This document shows, piece after piece, positions 21,062 to 32,104 of a DNA stretch of 64,000 nucleotides. The notes under the pieces are model-generated. The model was not told where the DNA came from. It did not search any database and was given only the letters and a program-made list of their open reading frames with translations. A program made the position numbers and the translations under genes. Source of the stretch: Okapia johnstoni (lineage: Eukaryota; Chordata; Mammalia; Artiodactyla; Giraffidae); the NCBI GenBank assembly GCA_024291935.2, contig CM044315.1, forward strand, positions 75,498,385-75,562,384, written 5' to 3'. Numbering within the stretch: position 1 is the stretch's first letter; each line of letters opens with the position of its first letter.

Positions 21062-23372
21062 GCTCAGTTCAATTCAGTCATTCAGTCATTTCCGGCTCTT
21101 TGTGCTCCCATGGACTGCAGCACACCAGGCCTCCCTGTCCATCACCAGCTCCCAGAGCTTGCTCAAACTTATGTCCATTGAGTCACTGATGTCATCCAAC
21201 CATCTCATCCTCTGTCAGCCCCTTCTCCTCCTGCCTTCAATCTTTCCCAGCATCAGGGTCTTTTCCAGTGAGTCAGTTCTTCACCTCAGGTGGCCAAAAT
21301 ATCAGAACTTCAGCTTCAGCATCAGTCCTTCCAATGAATATTCAGGACTGATATCCTTTAGGATTGACTGGTTTGATCTTCTTGCAGTCCAAGGGACTCT
21401 CGAGAGTTTTCTCCAACACCACAGTTCAAAAGCATCAATTCTTCGGCTCTCAGCTTTCTTTATGGTCCAACTCTCACATCTATACATGACTACTGGAAAA
21501 ACCATAGCTTTGACTATACGGACCTTTGCTGGCAGAGTATGGCTCTGCTTTTTAATATGCTGTCTAGGTTGATCATAGCTTTTCTTCCAAGGATCAAGCA
21601 TCTTTTAATTTCATGGCTGCAACAACCATCTGTAGTGATTTTGAGCCCAAAAATATAAAGTCTCTCACTATTTCCATTGTTTCCCCATCTATTTGCCACG
21701 AAGTGATGGGACTGGATGCCTTGATCTTTGTTTTTTGAAAGTTGAGTTTAAGCCAGCTTTTTCACTCTCCTATTTCACCTTAATCAAGAGGCTCTTAGTT
21801 CCTCTTTACTTTCTGCCAAAAGGGTGGTGTCATCTGTGTATCTGAGGTTATTGATATTTCCCTAAAAAATCTTGATTCCAGCTTGTGCTTCATCCAGCCC
21901 AGCATTTCACATGATGTACTCTGCATAGAAGTTAAATAAACAGGGTGACAAAATACAGCCTTGAAGTACTCCTTTCCCAATTTAAAACCAGTTCATTGTT
22001 CCTAACTGTTGCTTCTTGACCTGCATACAGATTTCTCAGGAGGCAGGTAACGTGGTCTGCTATTCCCGTCTCTTAAACAATTCTCCACAGTTTGTTGTGA
22101 TCCACACAGTCAAAGGCTTTGGTGTAGTCAATAAAGCAGAAGTAGATGTTTTTCTGGAACTCTCTTGATTTTGCTGTGATCCAACAGATGTTGACAATTT
22201 GGTGTCTGGTTCCTTTGCCTTTTCTAAATCCTGATTGAACATCTGGTAGTTCTCCATTCACGTACTGTTGAAGACTGGCTTGGAGAATTTTGAGCATTAC
22301 TTTGCTAGCGTGTGAGATGAGTGCAATTGTGTGGTAGTTTGAACATTCTTTGGCATTGCCTTTCCTTTAGATTGGAATGAAAACTGACTTTTACAGTCCT
22401 GTGGCCACTGCTGAGTTTTCCAAATTTGCTGGCATATTGAGTGCAGTACTTTCACAGCATCGTCTTTTAGGACTTGAAATAGCTCAGCTGGAAAAGAAAA
22501 AAGAAATAGCTCAGCTGGAATTCCATCACCTCCACTAGCTTTATTCATAGTGATGCTTCCTAAGGCCCACTTGACTTCAGACTTCAGAATGTCTGGCTCT
22601 AGGTGAGTGTTCACACCATCGTGGTTATCTGGGTTATGAAGGTCTTTTTTGCATAGTTCTTCTGTGTATTCTTGCCACCTCTTCTTAATATCTTCTGCTT
22701 CTGTTAGGTCCATACCATTTCTGTCCTTTATTGAGCCCATCTTTGCATGAAATGTTACCTTGGTATCTCTAACTTTCTTGAAGACATCTCTAGTCTTTTC
22801 CATTCTGTTGTTTTCCTCTATTTCTTTGCATTGATTGCTGAGGAAGGCTTTCTTATCTCTTCTTGCTATTCTTTGGAACTCTGCATTCAAATGGGTATAT
22901 CTTTCCTTTTCTCTTTGCTTTTCGCTTCTCTTCCTTTCACAGCTATTCGTAAGGCCTCTTCAGGCAGCCATTTTGCTTTTTTGCATTTCTTTTCCATGGG
23001 GATGGTGTTGATCCCTGTCTCCTGAACAATGTCACGAACCTCCATCCATAGTTCATTAGGCACTCTGTCTATCAGAGCTAGTCCCTTAAATCTATTTCTC
23101 ACTTCCACTGTATAATCATAAGGGATTTGATTTAGGTCATACCTGAATGGTCTAGTGGTTTTCCTTACTTTCTTCAATTTAAGTCTGAATTTGGTAATAA
23201 GCAGTTCATGATCTGAGCCACAGTCTGCTCCTGGTCTTGTTTTTGCTGACTGTATAGAGCTTCTCCATCTTTGGCTGCAAAGAATATAATCAGTCTGATT
23301 TCGGTGTTGACCATCTGGTGATGTCCATGTGTAGAGTCTTCTCTTGAGTTGTTGGAAGAGGGTGTTTTGGAC
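21062..23372 (-). mobile_element. BovB LINE, 2.3-kb copy
   Basis: The reverse complement runs from the tail (cagttcaattcagtcattc) through the 3' region, reverse transcriptase and the C-terminal part of the endonuclease (catggacatcaccagatgg on the sense strand). It is truncated near 23372. An in-frame 27-bp partial duplication lies at 22475-22520. The catalytic box at 21829-21840 reads YTDD. Confidence 0.93.
21829..23177 (-). pseudogene. BovB ORF2 remnant (endonuclease C-end, linker, RT)
   Basis: Open pieces in different frames: 22887-23177 (linker, RPFRYDLNQIPYDYTVEV), 22297-22890 (197 codons, ARRDKKAFLSNQCKEIEENN into RT fingers), 22073-22297 (FCFIDYTKAFDCVDHNKLW, the first catalytic aspartate region, with the usual A changed to T) and the region around 21835 (RYTDDTT). 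An intact BovB ORF2 would be one frame of about 1,000 codons; here stops and frameshifts separate the domains. Confidence 0.85.
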
Positions 23373-24148
23373 ATAGGGTATCTTTTTTCGATGGGTTCCA
23401 GAATCCTCCTGTCAATGGTTGCTCAATTGCTAGTTGTGATTTTGGTGTTCTCAAAGAAGGAAATGAACACACGTCCTTCTACTTCACCATCTTCCACAAA
23501 TTTTATTATAATGTGTCTTGGTATAGTTACTTTGTGTTTCAGTCAACTTGATATTCATTGAGCTGCATGGATCTATGGGTTTATATTTTTGATCAAGCTT
23601 GGAAAAATTTCAGCCATTATTTTTTCACTAACAAATGATTTTTTCTATCCCTTTTTCTTTCTCTTCTCCCCCTGTGATTCCATTTATAAGTGTAGTAGAC
23701 CATTTGATATTGCCCCAAATGTCACTGAGACTCTGAATTTTTTTCTTTTTTTTTAAATCTCCATGCTTCATTTTGGATAATTTTTATTGCTATCTTTAAG
23801 TTTTCTAATATTTATGTCTATAGTATCTATTCTGGAATTATCTATCTGGTGATTTTTTAAGATTTGTATTTTTATCTCTAGACATTTCATTTGATTAGTT
23901 TTAATGTCTTCCATTCCTCTAATTATGACTATTTTCCCTGACTTAATTTTTCATTTATGCTACCTTCACTATATCACAATTTATGTTTGTTTTTGTTGAT
24001 ATAATTTTCTTATGATTGATTTTTGCTAACATTTTCCTTCTTGATATATCTTTCATTTTTCATTTCCTTCTGGATTTTTTATATTTATACTTTGTTGTCT
24101 TTCTTTAAAGAACTTAGTTTTCTTTTGGCTGCGAGTTGAGTTACTTGC

Positions 24149-24381
24149 GGGCTTCCCAGGTGGCTTAGTGGTAAAGAATTTGCCTGCCAGTGTAGGAGAT
24201 GCAGGAGACATGGGCTCAATCCCTGGGTCAGGAAGATCCCCTGGAAGAGGATATAGCAACCCACCCCAATATTCTTGCCTGTAAAATTCCATGGACAGAG
24301 GAGCCTGGCAGAATACTATCCATAGGGTCACAGAGAGTTGGACACAACTGAGTGACTGAGCACCAGCCCAAGCATGATGGA
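24149..24381 (+). mobile_element. Bov-tA SINE with 8-bp target duplication
   Basis: A complete plus-strand element (cttcccaggtggcttagtgg to the acaactgagtgactgag tail). The word ttacttgc occurs at 24141-24148 and 24382-24389. Confidence 0.93.
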
Positions 24382-24903
24382 TTACTTGCAGTTCAGTTTG
24401 ATCCTTTTATAGTTTTGTTTTTAAGAGTGTCTTTATTCTAGGAGTAGTTTAGCTTTGTTTCTAAGGCCTGGCCTTTTTCTGGAATATTTTCCAAATGACT
24501 TAAAGTAACAATGAGCCTCTCCACTCTTGGAACATGAACAATTTCTAACCTCTCTATGATCTCTGGAAATTGTTCAACTAATAATTTTCCTCAGTTGCTC
24601 TTTTCCTGATCTTGTGGAGTTTCATCCTTGTGCATACATTTAGAGATATCAAAGACTCAAGGCACCACTCTGCCAATTTCTGCAGGTTTTTGTTTTTTGT
24701 TTTTTTTTCTGCCAAGCTCCCTCTTCTCAGGGACTATCCCTCCTTACTTCAGAATGTCAGAATTCTGATCTTTATATTCTCCATTTAGCAACACCATTAG
24801 GCTATGCTTGGTATCTCCTCCCTTCTCCACAGTAAAAAATATGCCTCTAGGCAAAAAGCCTAGTTGATTACAATCCCTACCCCACTTTCCTCTCGTTTCA
24901 TTA

Positions 24904-25754
24904 TTCAATTCAATTCAGTTCAATTCAGTCGCTCAGAAGTGTCCGACTCTTTGCAACCCCATGAACCACAGCACGCCAGGCCTCCCTGTCCATCACCAAC
25001 TCCCAGAGTCCATCCAAATCCATGTCCATTGAGTCGGTGATGCCATCCAACCATCACATCCTCTGTCGTCCCCTTCTCCTCCTGCCCTCAATCTATCCCA
25101 GCATCAGGGTCTTTTCAGATGAGTCAACTCTTCCCATTAGGTGACCAAAGTATTGGAGTTTCAGCTTCAAAATCAGTCCTTCCAATGAACACCCAGGACT
25201 GATCTCCTTTAGGATGGACTGGTTGGATCTCCTTGCAATCCAAGAGACTCTCAAGGGTCTTCTCCAACACCACAGTTCAAAAGCATCAAATCTTCAGCGC
25301 TCAGCTTTCTTTATCGTCCAACTCTCACATCCATACGTGACCGCTAGAAAAACCATAGCCTTGACTAGACAGACCTTTGTTGACAAAGTAATGTCTCTGC
25401 TTTTTAATGTGCTGTCTAGGTTGATCATAACTTTGCTTTCAAGGAGTAAGCATCTTTTAATTTCAGGGCTGCAGTCACCATCTGCAGTGATTTTAGAGCC
25501 CAGAAAAATAAAGTCTATCACTGTTTCCACTGTTTTTCCATCTATTTGCCATGAAGTGATGGGACTGGATACCATGATCTTAGTTTTCTGAATGTTGAGC
25601 TTTAAGCCAACCTTTTCACTCTCATCTTTCACTTTCATCAAGAGGGTCTTTAGTTCTTCTTCACTTTCTGCCGTAAGGGTGGTGTCATCTTCATATCTGA
25701 GGTTATTGGTATTTCTCCCAGCAATCTTGATTCCAGCTTGTGCTTCATCTAGCA
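24904..25754 (-). mobile_element. BovB LINE 3' part, YEDD box
   Basis: A relatively well preserved antisense copy, from the (TTCAA)n-type tail to a truncation just past the catalytic box. A 153-codon frame (25294-25755) carries KTLLMKVKDESEKVGLKLN and IFLGSKITADGDCSPEIKR. The catalytic box at 25684-25695 reads YEDD, an alanine-to-glutamate change. Confidence 0.92.
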
Positions 25755-26035
25755 CCCTACATTACCTGTTGTCCAATATTTGAAAAGGGCTTTTAAAATA
25801 TATTTTGTTCATTTTCTAATTGTTTAAGACAGTAGGTTAAATTTGGTTTCTGTTATTGTATCATGACTGAAAATGAAACTGCACACCTCAGAGGGGATTT
25901 TAACCCACAATATTCTAACTGAAATTTCACAACTTGTCACAGGACTCAGTGAAGCTCATGTTCCTTATGTCTCAACACTGAAAGAATTCAATGAGAGGCA
26001 AAATGATAGGCAAGAAGTAGAGTTTTATCAATGGG

Positions 26036-26250
26036 TTTCCCAGGTGGCAGGTAAAGAACCTGCCTGCCAATGAAGGAAACCTAAGAGATGCAAGTTTGAT
26101 CCCTTGGTCAGGAAGATCCCCTGGAAGAGAACATGGAAACCCACTCCAGTATGCTTGCCTGGAGAATCCCATGGACAGAGGAGCCTGGCAGGCCGCAGTC
26201 CATAAGGCCGTACAGAGTCAGAAACGACTGAAGCAATTTAGCATGCACGC
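26036..26250 (+). mobile_element. Bov-tA SINE
   Basis: A plus-strand element with a short deletion in the head (caggtggcaggtaaagaacc). The tail ends near agcatgcacgcag. The flanks agagttttat and agagttatta are a possible imperfect target duplication. Confidence 0.88.
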
Positions 26251-27155
26251 AGAGTTATTAATATAAGATGCTTGTAAAAGATACAACTGAGTGGGCAAGA
26301 GGGATATGCCTGAAGAACTAAGTGGACTACCTTTTTGTAATCAAAGGAAAAGTGGAGAGGGATAAAAGACCACCTTCTTCCTCATTCTTTCAGTAGACAG
26401 CAGGCTTGTATCATTAGCTCCTTTGCATTGGGCTGGGAAAGTGTTTGACCCTGTAAGATTGAACTAGGACTGTCATGGTGCTATTCAAATCAGCATAGGA
26501 GTTTTGACATATACTGAAATACGTTAAATTATCTGAGGTTTCAGTATAATGAGGGTCTTCTACTTTGAAATGTCACCCTTTCCTTAAAGTCCAGGTCCTT
26601 GGTCCTACCATTATGTTACTGACCTTGGTCAGCAGGATGAAGGCCTCAATTTTTTACTTAATGGCCTGAGACATATCTTGTGCTTTTATTTTTGGCTTTA
26701 TTATTAAGCAAGCCTGCTTCATTTCACAATGTTCTGATAGCTTTCCTGAGTGATCATTAACTTACAGTGGCTTCTCAAAGTTTCCCAAATCTCTCTCTCT
26801 ATCTATAATTCCTCTCCTTCTGTAATATGGGATTTCTAAAACTACTGGTGTAACTGTTCTGCTCTATCATTAGCATAATTCCAAACCCTTATGAATGTGT
26901 CTTTGAATGTGATATATCATAGCTTAAATAGTCTGTATCCAGGATCTTTGATGTCAGAGTCTATCCCAAAACCAAATTTTAGTTCAGTTTATGAAACATT
27001 AAAAAAAAATCACTGAAAACCTGTTAAGTTCTTCATTGAGTTCTGAGATATAAAAGTAAAATTGAGAAAATTCCTTTATGAAGGGAACTGTGTATAGTTA
27101 GGGAAGACAAATGGGTAAGTGATCTTGGGCAAGTCATTTTACAATACATCAAAAG
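26251..27155. other. Repeat-poor stretch
   Basis: No gene or recognised repeat. The longest open frames are below chance expectation. Confidence 0.4.
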
Positions 27156-27159
27156 AGGC

Positions 27160-27420
27160 ACCATGGTGTAATTAAGAAACAGTGGACTAGACAACAGTAA
27201 TACCAGTCCTCCAAGACAGACTTTGGTTATGCTATGTAGAATCTGCCAAGACTATTATTTAATCATACCATTTAGTGTATGTAACCTTCAGCAAATTAAT
27301 AGTTGTGTTAATTTGAGTTTTTTCATCATCATATCTTCCTGTGATAGTTCTTAGAGTGATTGTGAGGACTATGAGGTCTAAGTATACATGCATAAAGTAC
27401 TTGCCCTATAGTAGTGAGTG
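27160..27420 (+). repeat. MIR SINE
   Basis: Almost full length: ggcaccatggtgtaattaag, agacagactttggttatgct and agtgattgtgaggactatga. The LTR at 27422 begins at its 3' end. Confidence 0.65.
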
Positions 27421-27421
27421 A

Positions 27422-27990
27422 TGCCAAAACTTAGCCTCTGTGCACTGGTGCCTAATCAAATCTCAGAGACAGAATTTTGGGTGAAGTAGGAAGAATAGCT
27501 TTATTGCTTTGCCAGGCAAAGGGGAACACAGTGGGCTCATGCCCTAAAAAACTGTGTGTCCCAACCTAGGTAGTGGGAGAGGGGGAACTTTAGTGAGCAG
27601 TTTTATAACAATGGTTCAAGTGTGGGGTTTCTGATAAAGATTAGGGTGTGCATGGGGCCTGCATTCCTTTAATCTGGCCTCATGTGGCCTCCTAATGAAC
27701 TTCTGGGATTATTGATGTTATCAAACTGTGACCTCTCTAGAATAAAGAATGCTTCACCAGGTAGTTAACATCTTCCATTTGTTGGGGATTTTAGTTCTGC
27801 GGAAAAGTTCAAAGATATTGTTCTACTTATCCCTTGAGGCAGAAGGAGGATCCTGTCCCAAGCCTGTTCTGTTCTTCCTTGACCGCTCCTCCTATGCCTC
27901 TGCATCCCCTGCCTTCCCCGATTAGCAATTATTTGAAGCAGTCCTTTGGAACTCAGGGATGGTCATGGAATCTGAAACTTAGCCCCTACA
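27422..27990 (-). mobile_element. Endogenous retrovirus LTR (minus strand, probable solo LTR)
   Basis: A 569-bp unit with TG...CA ends when read on the minus strand (5' end at 27990). It carries a TATA box (complement of 27601-27608) and an AATAAA signal (complement of 27500-27505) about 100 bp downstream. The U5 contains the gagatttgattaggcacc block. It resembles the bovine BTLTR1 class. No polypurine tract or primer-binding site is seen beside it, so it is probably solo. No viral genes are present. Confidence 0.8.
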
Positions 27991-28159
27991 AACAAAAAGT
28001 GGAGGACATTGGAAGATTTCTGTGCCCAGGAGCCCCACAGAGTCCTGCTCAGTTTCAGTCGGTGCTCAGTTTAGTTTAGTTCCCTTCTTCTATGACTCAG
28101 ATTCTGTAACTGTGCAGGATCCCATGAGGCCCTCCTGGGCCCAAAAGCCTTTCCTTGTC

Positions 28160-28657
28160 TTGTTTCTTATTTAGGATGAAGGCTTCAGCTTCCTAGATCT
28201 CCCTAAGTTCCAAGGATCTATCTATCTCAGTTGCTATTCAAGGAAATAAGGAAATGCAGAGCAAAGGCAGGACGATTAAGAAACTATAGTGCAGCAATTA
28301 AAGCAAGATCCTGGTTCCTCCCCAAGGAATATACATAACAATATTTTGAGTTCTTCTGCAGGAACTAAGGTCTCCACACAAGTAAAAAACGGTAACTTCA
28401 GGCTGAGCCTAAGATTCCTAGAGCACTGCGGTTACCTCACCACTAACCAATCATAAGAAAGTAATACTCCCTGCAGCTCTCACCCCAAATTTTGCCTATA
28501 AAAACTCCTCCCTGAAAACCATTGGGGAGTTGGGTTTTTTAACGCAAGTCACCCCTTTTCCTTGCATGGCCTTGCAATAAAACTTTCTCTGCACCAAATT
28601 CTGATGTTTTGGTTTGACCTCACTGTGTATTGGGCACAGAAACTTGATTCAGTAACA
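28160..28657 (+). mobile_element. Endogenous retrovirus LTR (plus strand), ERV1-like
   Basis: A CCAAT box lies at 28447-28451, TATA at 28497-28504 (tataaaaa) and AATAAA at 28576-28581 (cttgcaataaaactttctct). The U5 ends in CA at 28657. This U3-R-U5 layout is typical of gammaretrovirus-like LTRs. The left end is not resolved (near 28160-28180). It shares no sequence with the LTR at 27422, and no viral coding sequence is present. Confidence 0.75.
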
Positions 28658-28659
28658 AT

Positions 28660-29125
28660 TTCTCACCCATATATATATTTGGAATAATCACCTATGTCTG
28701 TCTTAGGTTACAGGATTGTTGTGAAGATCAGAGATTATGAATTTAGCAGCACCGTAAAGTCCGTAGGCAACTATGGAACTCTGAGACCCTTGACAATTTT
28801 TTTAATTTTCTGAGCAGCAGCCTAGGCAAGTTGGTTAAACACTATTGTTTCTAAAATTGATAGGATAACTAGAACAGTAGATGATTTTGACTCCTAAAGG
28901 ATGGGGTTATTCTTAGCAGTGACAGTCTTATTAGATTCTTCACAGTGCAACCAAAATCTGTCTTAGCAGTATTGGTTATTTCTTAGAGGACAACAGGGTA
29001 TGTGCCATGAATTCCTGGACTTGTGTGGTGGAGTTAGTCTAAGCTTAGATGGCTCTCTTTAGAGCCTTATAATAGCTGTTTCTTTTGTCTAGCACTGCTT
29101 TAATATCATTGTTCTCTCAGAGTGC
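28660..29125. other. Mostly unassigned sequence
   Basis: A possible MIR 3' piece lies near 28700-28745 (ggttacaggattgttgtgaa). The rest has no recognised content. Confidence 0.35.
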
Positions 29126-29135
29126 TCGAGAGCAG

Positions 29136-29365
29136 TGCGTGTTTCCTAAGTTGCTTCGGTCGTGTCTGCTTCTTTGTGACCCTGTGGACTGCAGCCTGCC
29201 AGGCTTCTCTGTCCATGGGATTCTCCAGGCAAGAATACTGGAGTGGGTTGCTATGCCCTCCTCCAAGGGATCGTCCTGACCCAGGGATCAAACCCATGTC
29301 TCTTATGTCTCCTGCATTGGCAGGTGGGTTCTTTACCACTAGCACCACCTGGGAAGCCCCGATTT
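29136..29365 (-). mobile_element. Bov-tA SINE with 8-bp target duplication
   Basis: Complete minus-strand element. The word gagagcag occurs at 29128-29135 and 29366-29373. Confidence 0.93.
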
Positions 29366-29499
29366 GAGAGCAGACATATTTTTCAAAATAGAGCTAGGAT
29401 ATTATGATGTAGAAGATATATACATATATATATTTCTCATATGTATTTTGTCTTAGTCCACTGTTCTTGGCTCATAGCTCCTAAAACCCTTGGAATAGC

Positions 29500-30200
29500 C
29501 TGTGTTTAAGAGCTATAAATGTGCCTTTTGTTATGTTAATGAGATGACTTTGGAAAAACTCCCTAGGTAACCTGATGATGGGGAGCTGGTTGCCTGGAGA
29601 ATCAACCTGGTGATTAGAAAGTTGGAACCTTCAATCTCACCCACCTGCTTCCAACTTCAGGGAGGGAAGAGGGACTGGAGATTGAGTTCAGTTGCCAAAG
29701 GCTGATGATATAATTAATCATGCCTCTGTAATCAGGCCTCCATAAAAACAACAGTACATATGTTGAGGTGTGGAGAGAATGGGGAGCCTGGAAAGCCCTG
29801 CTCTCCTTCCCATGTACCATCCCTATGTGTCTCTTCATCTGGCTGTTCCTTAATGATGTCCTTTAATAATAAGACAGTAATTTGTAAGTAAAATGTTTCT
29901 CTAAGTTCTGTGAGCTGCTCTAGCAAATTAATTGAATCCAAGGAGGAGATTGTGGGAACCTCTGATTTAAAGGCAATTGGTCAGAAGCTCAGGGACAACT
30001 GGGGCAGTAGGATCACAGTCTTATAGGACTGATTCTTCAATCTATGGAATCTGATAATGTCTCTGGGAAGACAGTGACAGAATTGGGTTGAATTATAGGA
30101 TGCCCTGCTGGTGTTGGACAACTGCTTTTTGGTATGGGGACACCTCCTCCCCACCCCATTCACCCCAACATGTTGAAATTTGGTGCTGAATTTCAGAGGG
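29500..30200 (+). mobile_element. Ancient ERV LTR (ERVL/MER21-like)
   Basis: Landmarks in order: tgttatgttaatgagatgac, ctccataaaaaca (TATA-like, 29739-29750), a polyadenylation-like taataataagacagtaat, ctgtgagctgctctagcaaa and the 3' region with gacaactgctttttggtatg. Diagnostic for an old LTR shared among placental mammals; the family name is given from memory. No internal viral sequence flanks it. Confidence 0.7.
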
Positions 30201-30329
30201 ACTGATTTTTCTTTTGTACCTAGGAATGAGGGGCTGTTTTATAAAGAAAACAAGTCTCTGAAAAAATCATCCTTCTACAGAATAACATTGTCCACACCAT
30301 GTGAGTAGAAATCTGGTTGACTTGGCATG

Positions 30330-30520
30330 CTGAAAAGGACAGGAACTTGGAAGAAAGATTTGGGCTCAGATTTTCACTCAGTATCCCGATGACCTTGAGA
30401 AAGTCATTCACCCTCTCTGAGCTGGTTTCCTCATTTGAGAATGGGGAAGATACTACTTACTTTGCAGGATAATTATAAGGAACATATGAGTTAATAAATA
30501 GGAAAGTAATTTGTAATCTA
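30330..30520 (+). repeat. MIR SINE
   Basis: Landmarks gatgaccttgagaaagtcat, tgagctggtttcctcatttg and a gcaggataattataagg block. Confidence 0.7.
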
Positions 30521-30717
30521 TGAAGATTTATCTCACTATTTTCTAGTATTTTTGTTTTTATCAGTTTTTTTTTTTTTTTTAATGCTCTTCACACTCTTTC
30601 CTTTCCAGTATGGAAGTCACCATATCTCATCCTTAGACTGTCTGCAGATTCAGTCTAATTATGTTCCATATACACTTGATCTATATGTTGAACACAGCTC
30701 TGGTTCTCCTCAGGAGG

Positions 30718-30945
30718 CAGCCTGGTTAATAGAAAGAATTCAAAGTGTGGACTTCAAAGCCAATGATCTGTTCTTTATATCTCTTTTCCACCACTTGCTG
30801 GTTTTATGACTATAGGTAAATTGTTCAAACATTCTTAATATCATTTCCCCATTTATAAAGTAGAGGCATAAAACTCTACTTCTCAGCATTATTATGAGGA
30901 CTAAGTGATTATGTACAGTATGCCTACATAGGAAAAGGGCCAAAT
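30718..30945 (+). repeat. MIR SINE
   Basis: Nearly full length: ggacttcaaagccaatgatc, accacttgctggttttatga, catttccccatttataaagt and cagcattattatgaggacta. Confidence 0.75.
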
Positions 30946-31067
30946 GAAGATCCAGATATCTAAATTTTCCAATATAAGCCTTTTTTCTGTGTTTTCCAAA
31001 AAATGCACTAGGATGTGCTGTTTTCTAGACATAAACTCCAGTTGAATGATTAAAAACTGTGGTGTTT

Positions 31068-31130
31068 TTCTTCTTTCTTCCCTTCTTTTCCTTTTTCTTC
31101 TTCCTCTTCCTTCTCCTCCTCTTCTTTTTG
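31068..31130. repeat. Pyrimidine-rich tract
   Basis: A CT-only run of about 60 bp with the purines on the other strand. Confidence 0.85.
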
Positions 31131-31446
31131 ATACACTTTGACTTTTATGGCTGCATTAAAAGCACCTTAGACATTCACACTGTGAAACACTTGCTTTTCA
31201 AATTTGTCAGCACTCCCAAGTCACCCATTGAACACAAGCAAGCCTTGGGCACTGATTCATAGTCCTTAAGAAATCTCTAGCAACCAAGCCCCTGAGCCTA
31301 TGCAGATACCCATTCTCAGATCATTTCTCACATCCAACTGGTCTTTTCCTTTGTGCAAAGGAAACTTTGTGCAAACTCTTCTACAAACCATAGAGTTGGA
31401 AGATGACCCTCTTCTGAGACTTTCTAATCCAGCTGCCTCATTTCAA

Positions 31447-31655
31447 GGACCTCGCTGGTTGCTCAGACAGTAAAGAGTCCGCCTTCAATGCAGGAGTTCC
31501 AGGTTCGATCCCTGGGTTGGTAGGATCCCTTGGAGAAGGAAATGGCAACCCACTCCAGTATTTTTGCCTAGAGAATCCCATGGACAGAGGAATCTAACAG
31601 GCTATACTCCATTGGGTTGCAAAGAGTCGGATATGATTGAGTGACTAACACACAC
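31447..31655 (+). mobile_element. Bov-tA SINE
   Basis: A plus-strand element with head ctggttgctcagacagtaaa, B-box-like ggttcgatccctgggttgg and tail ttgagtgactaacacac. Confidence 0.9.
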
Positions 31656-31724
31656 TCCAAAGCTCAAACAGAGAAGGGTCAGCCCACCAGTGTTATGGCT
31701 ATATCTCACTACTACCTTTGCTTT

Positions 31725-31890
31725 ATTTATAGTTAATCTTAACAACCAATGACTACCGTTATTCCTATATGATACGTGAGGAAACAAATTTCAGAAGGGT
31801 GACATACCTAAGTCATACAGTTAATAAATAACAATTGATTTCAAATCCAGGTCCTATTCCTCTGCATGGAGCTCCATCAGCTTGCTGCTG
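31725..31890 (-). repeat. MIR SINE
   Basis: Reverse-complement core: atacgtgaggaaacaaattt, acctaagtcatacagttaat and tttcaaatccaggtcc. Confidence 0.65.
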
Positions 31891-32104
31891 TTCTAACACC
31901 TCAAACTGCTTATAAATCAGTGCTGTGGTCGGTCCTGGCACATGCGGCATGCACATGTGGGCAGAGTTGATTCTCCAACAGTAGCAGTGAGCAGTGGGGG
32001 AGAGTTCCAGTCAAGTAGATTCTGGCAAAAGATCTCCATTGCAAAATGCATTTATACCATTTTTCTTAGAAATCTTGCTCAATCTATTATCATTTGACCT
32101 TCAC

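Larger units (their letters stand above)
20140..23500 (-). mobile_element. Third L1 fragment (ORF2 N-terminus to ORF1 and 5' region), split by BovB
   Basis: Antisense L1: the block at 20160-20240 corresponds to the ORF2 start region, and 20280-20640 to the ORF1 C-terminal domain (gaagttcctttagcatcttt, gcgtgtctggaaaacttgat). Positions 20640-21050 and 23373-23500 lie further 5' (ggtcttgctctggtgggcag). The 3' half is absent, so this is unlikely to be a simple truncated insertion and may have been trimmed by deletion. Confidence 0.6.
13490..25882 (-). mobile_element. Nested array founded on an ancient L1 LINE
   Basis: Minus-strand L1 sequence reads from a probable 5' end near 25882 down to a T-run (its A tail) at 13490-13498. 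Pieces assigned to the founding L1 are about 16640-17555, 17842-19240, 23500-24148, 24390-24903 and 25755-25882 for the body and 13490-13935 for the 3' UTR. The ORF2 C-terminal region (to about 18130) joins directly to the endonuclease region (18150-18540), so the reverse transcriptase core is deleted. The other elements listed within this span are insertions into it. Confidence 0.7.

Noticed and set aside
21048..21572. The 174-codon plus-strand frame
   Set aside because: It is again antisense to BovB, with the typical [15 protein letters not shown] text seen at most BovB and Bov-tA tails.
22297..22890. The 197-codon minus-strand frame as a gene
   Set aside because: It is BovB linker and reverse transcriptase sequence; the neighbouring domains are in other frames.
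28160..28657. A complete provirus between the LTRs
   Set aside because: The two LTRs are unrelated, opposite in orientation and only 170 bp apart; no internal viral region is present.
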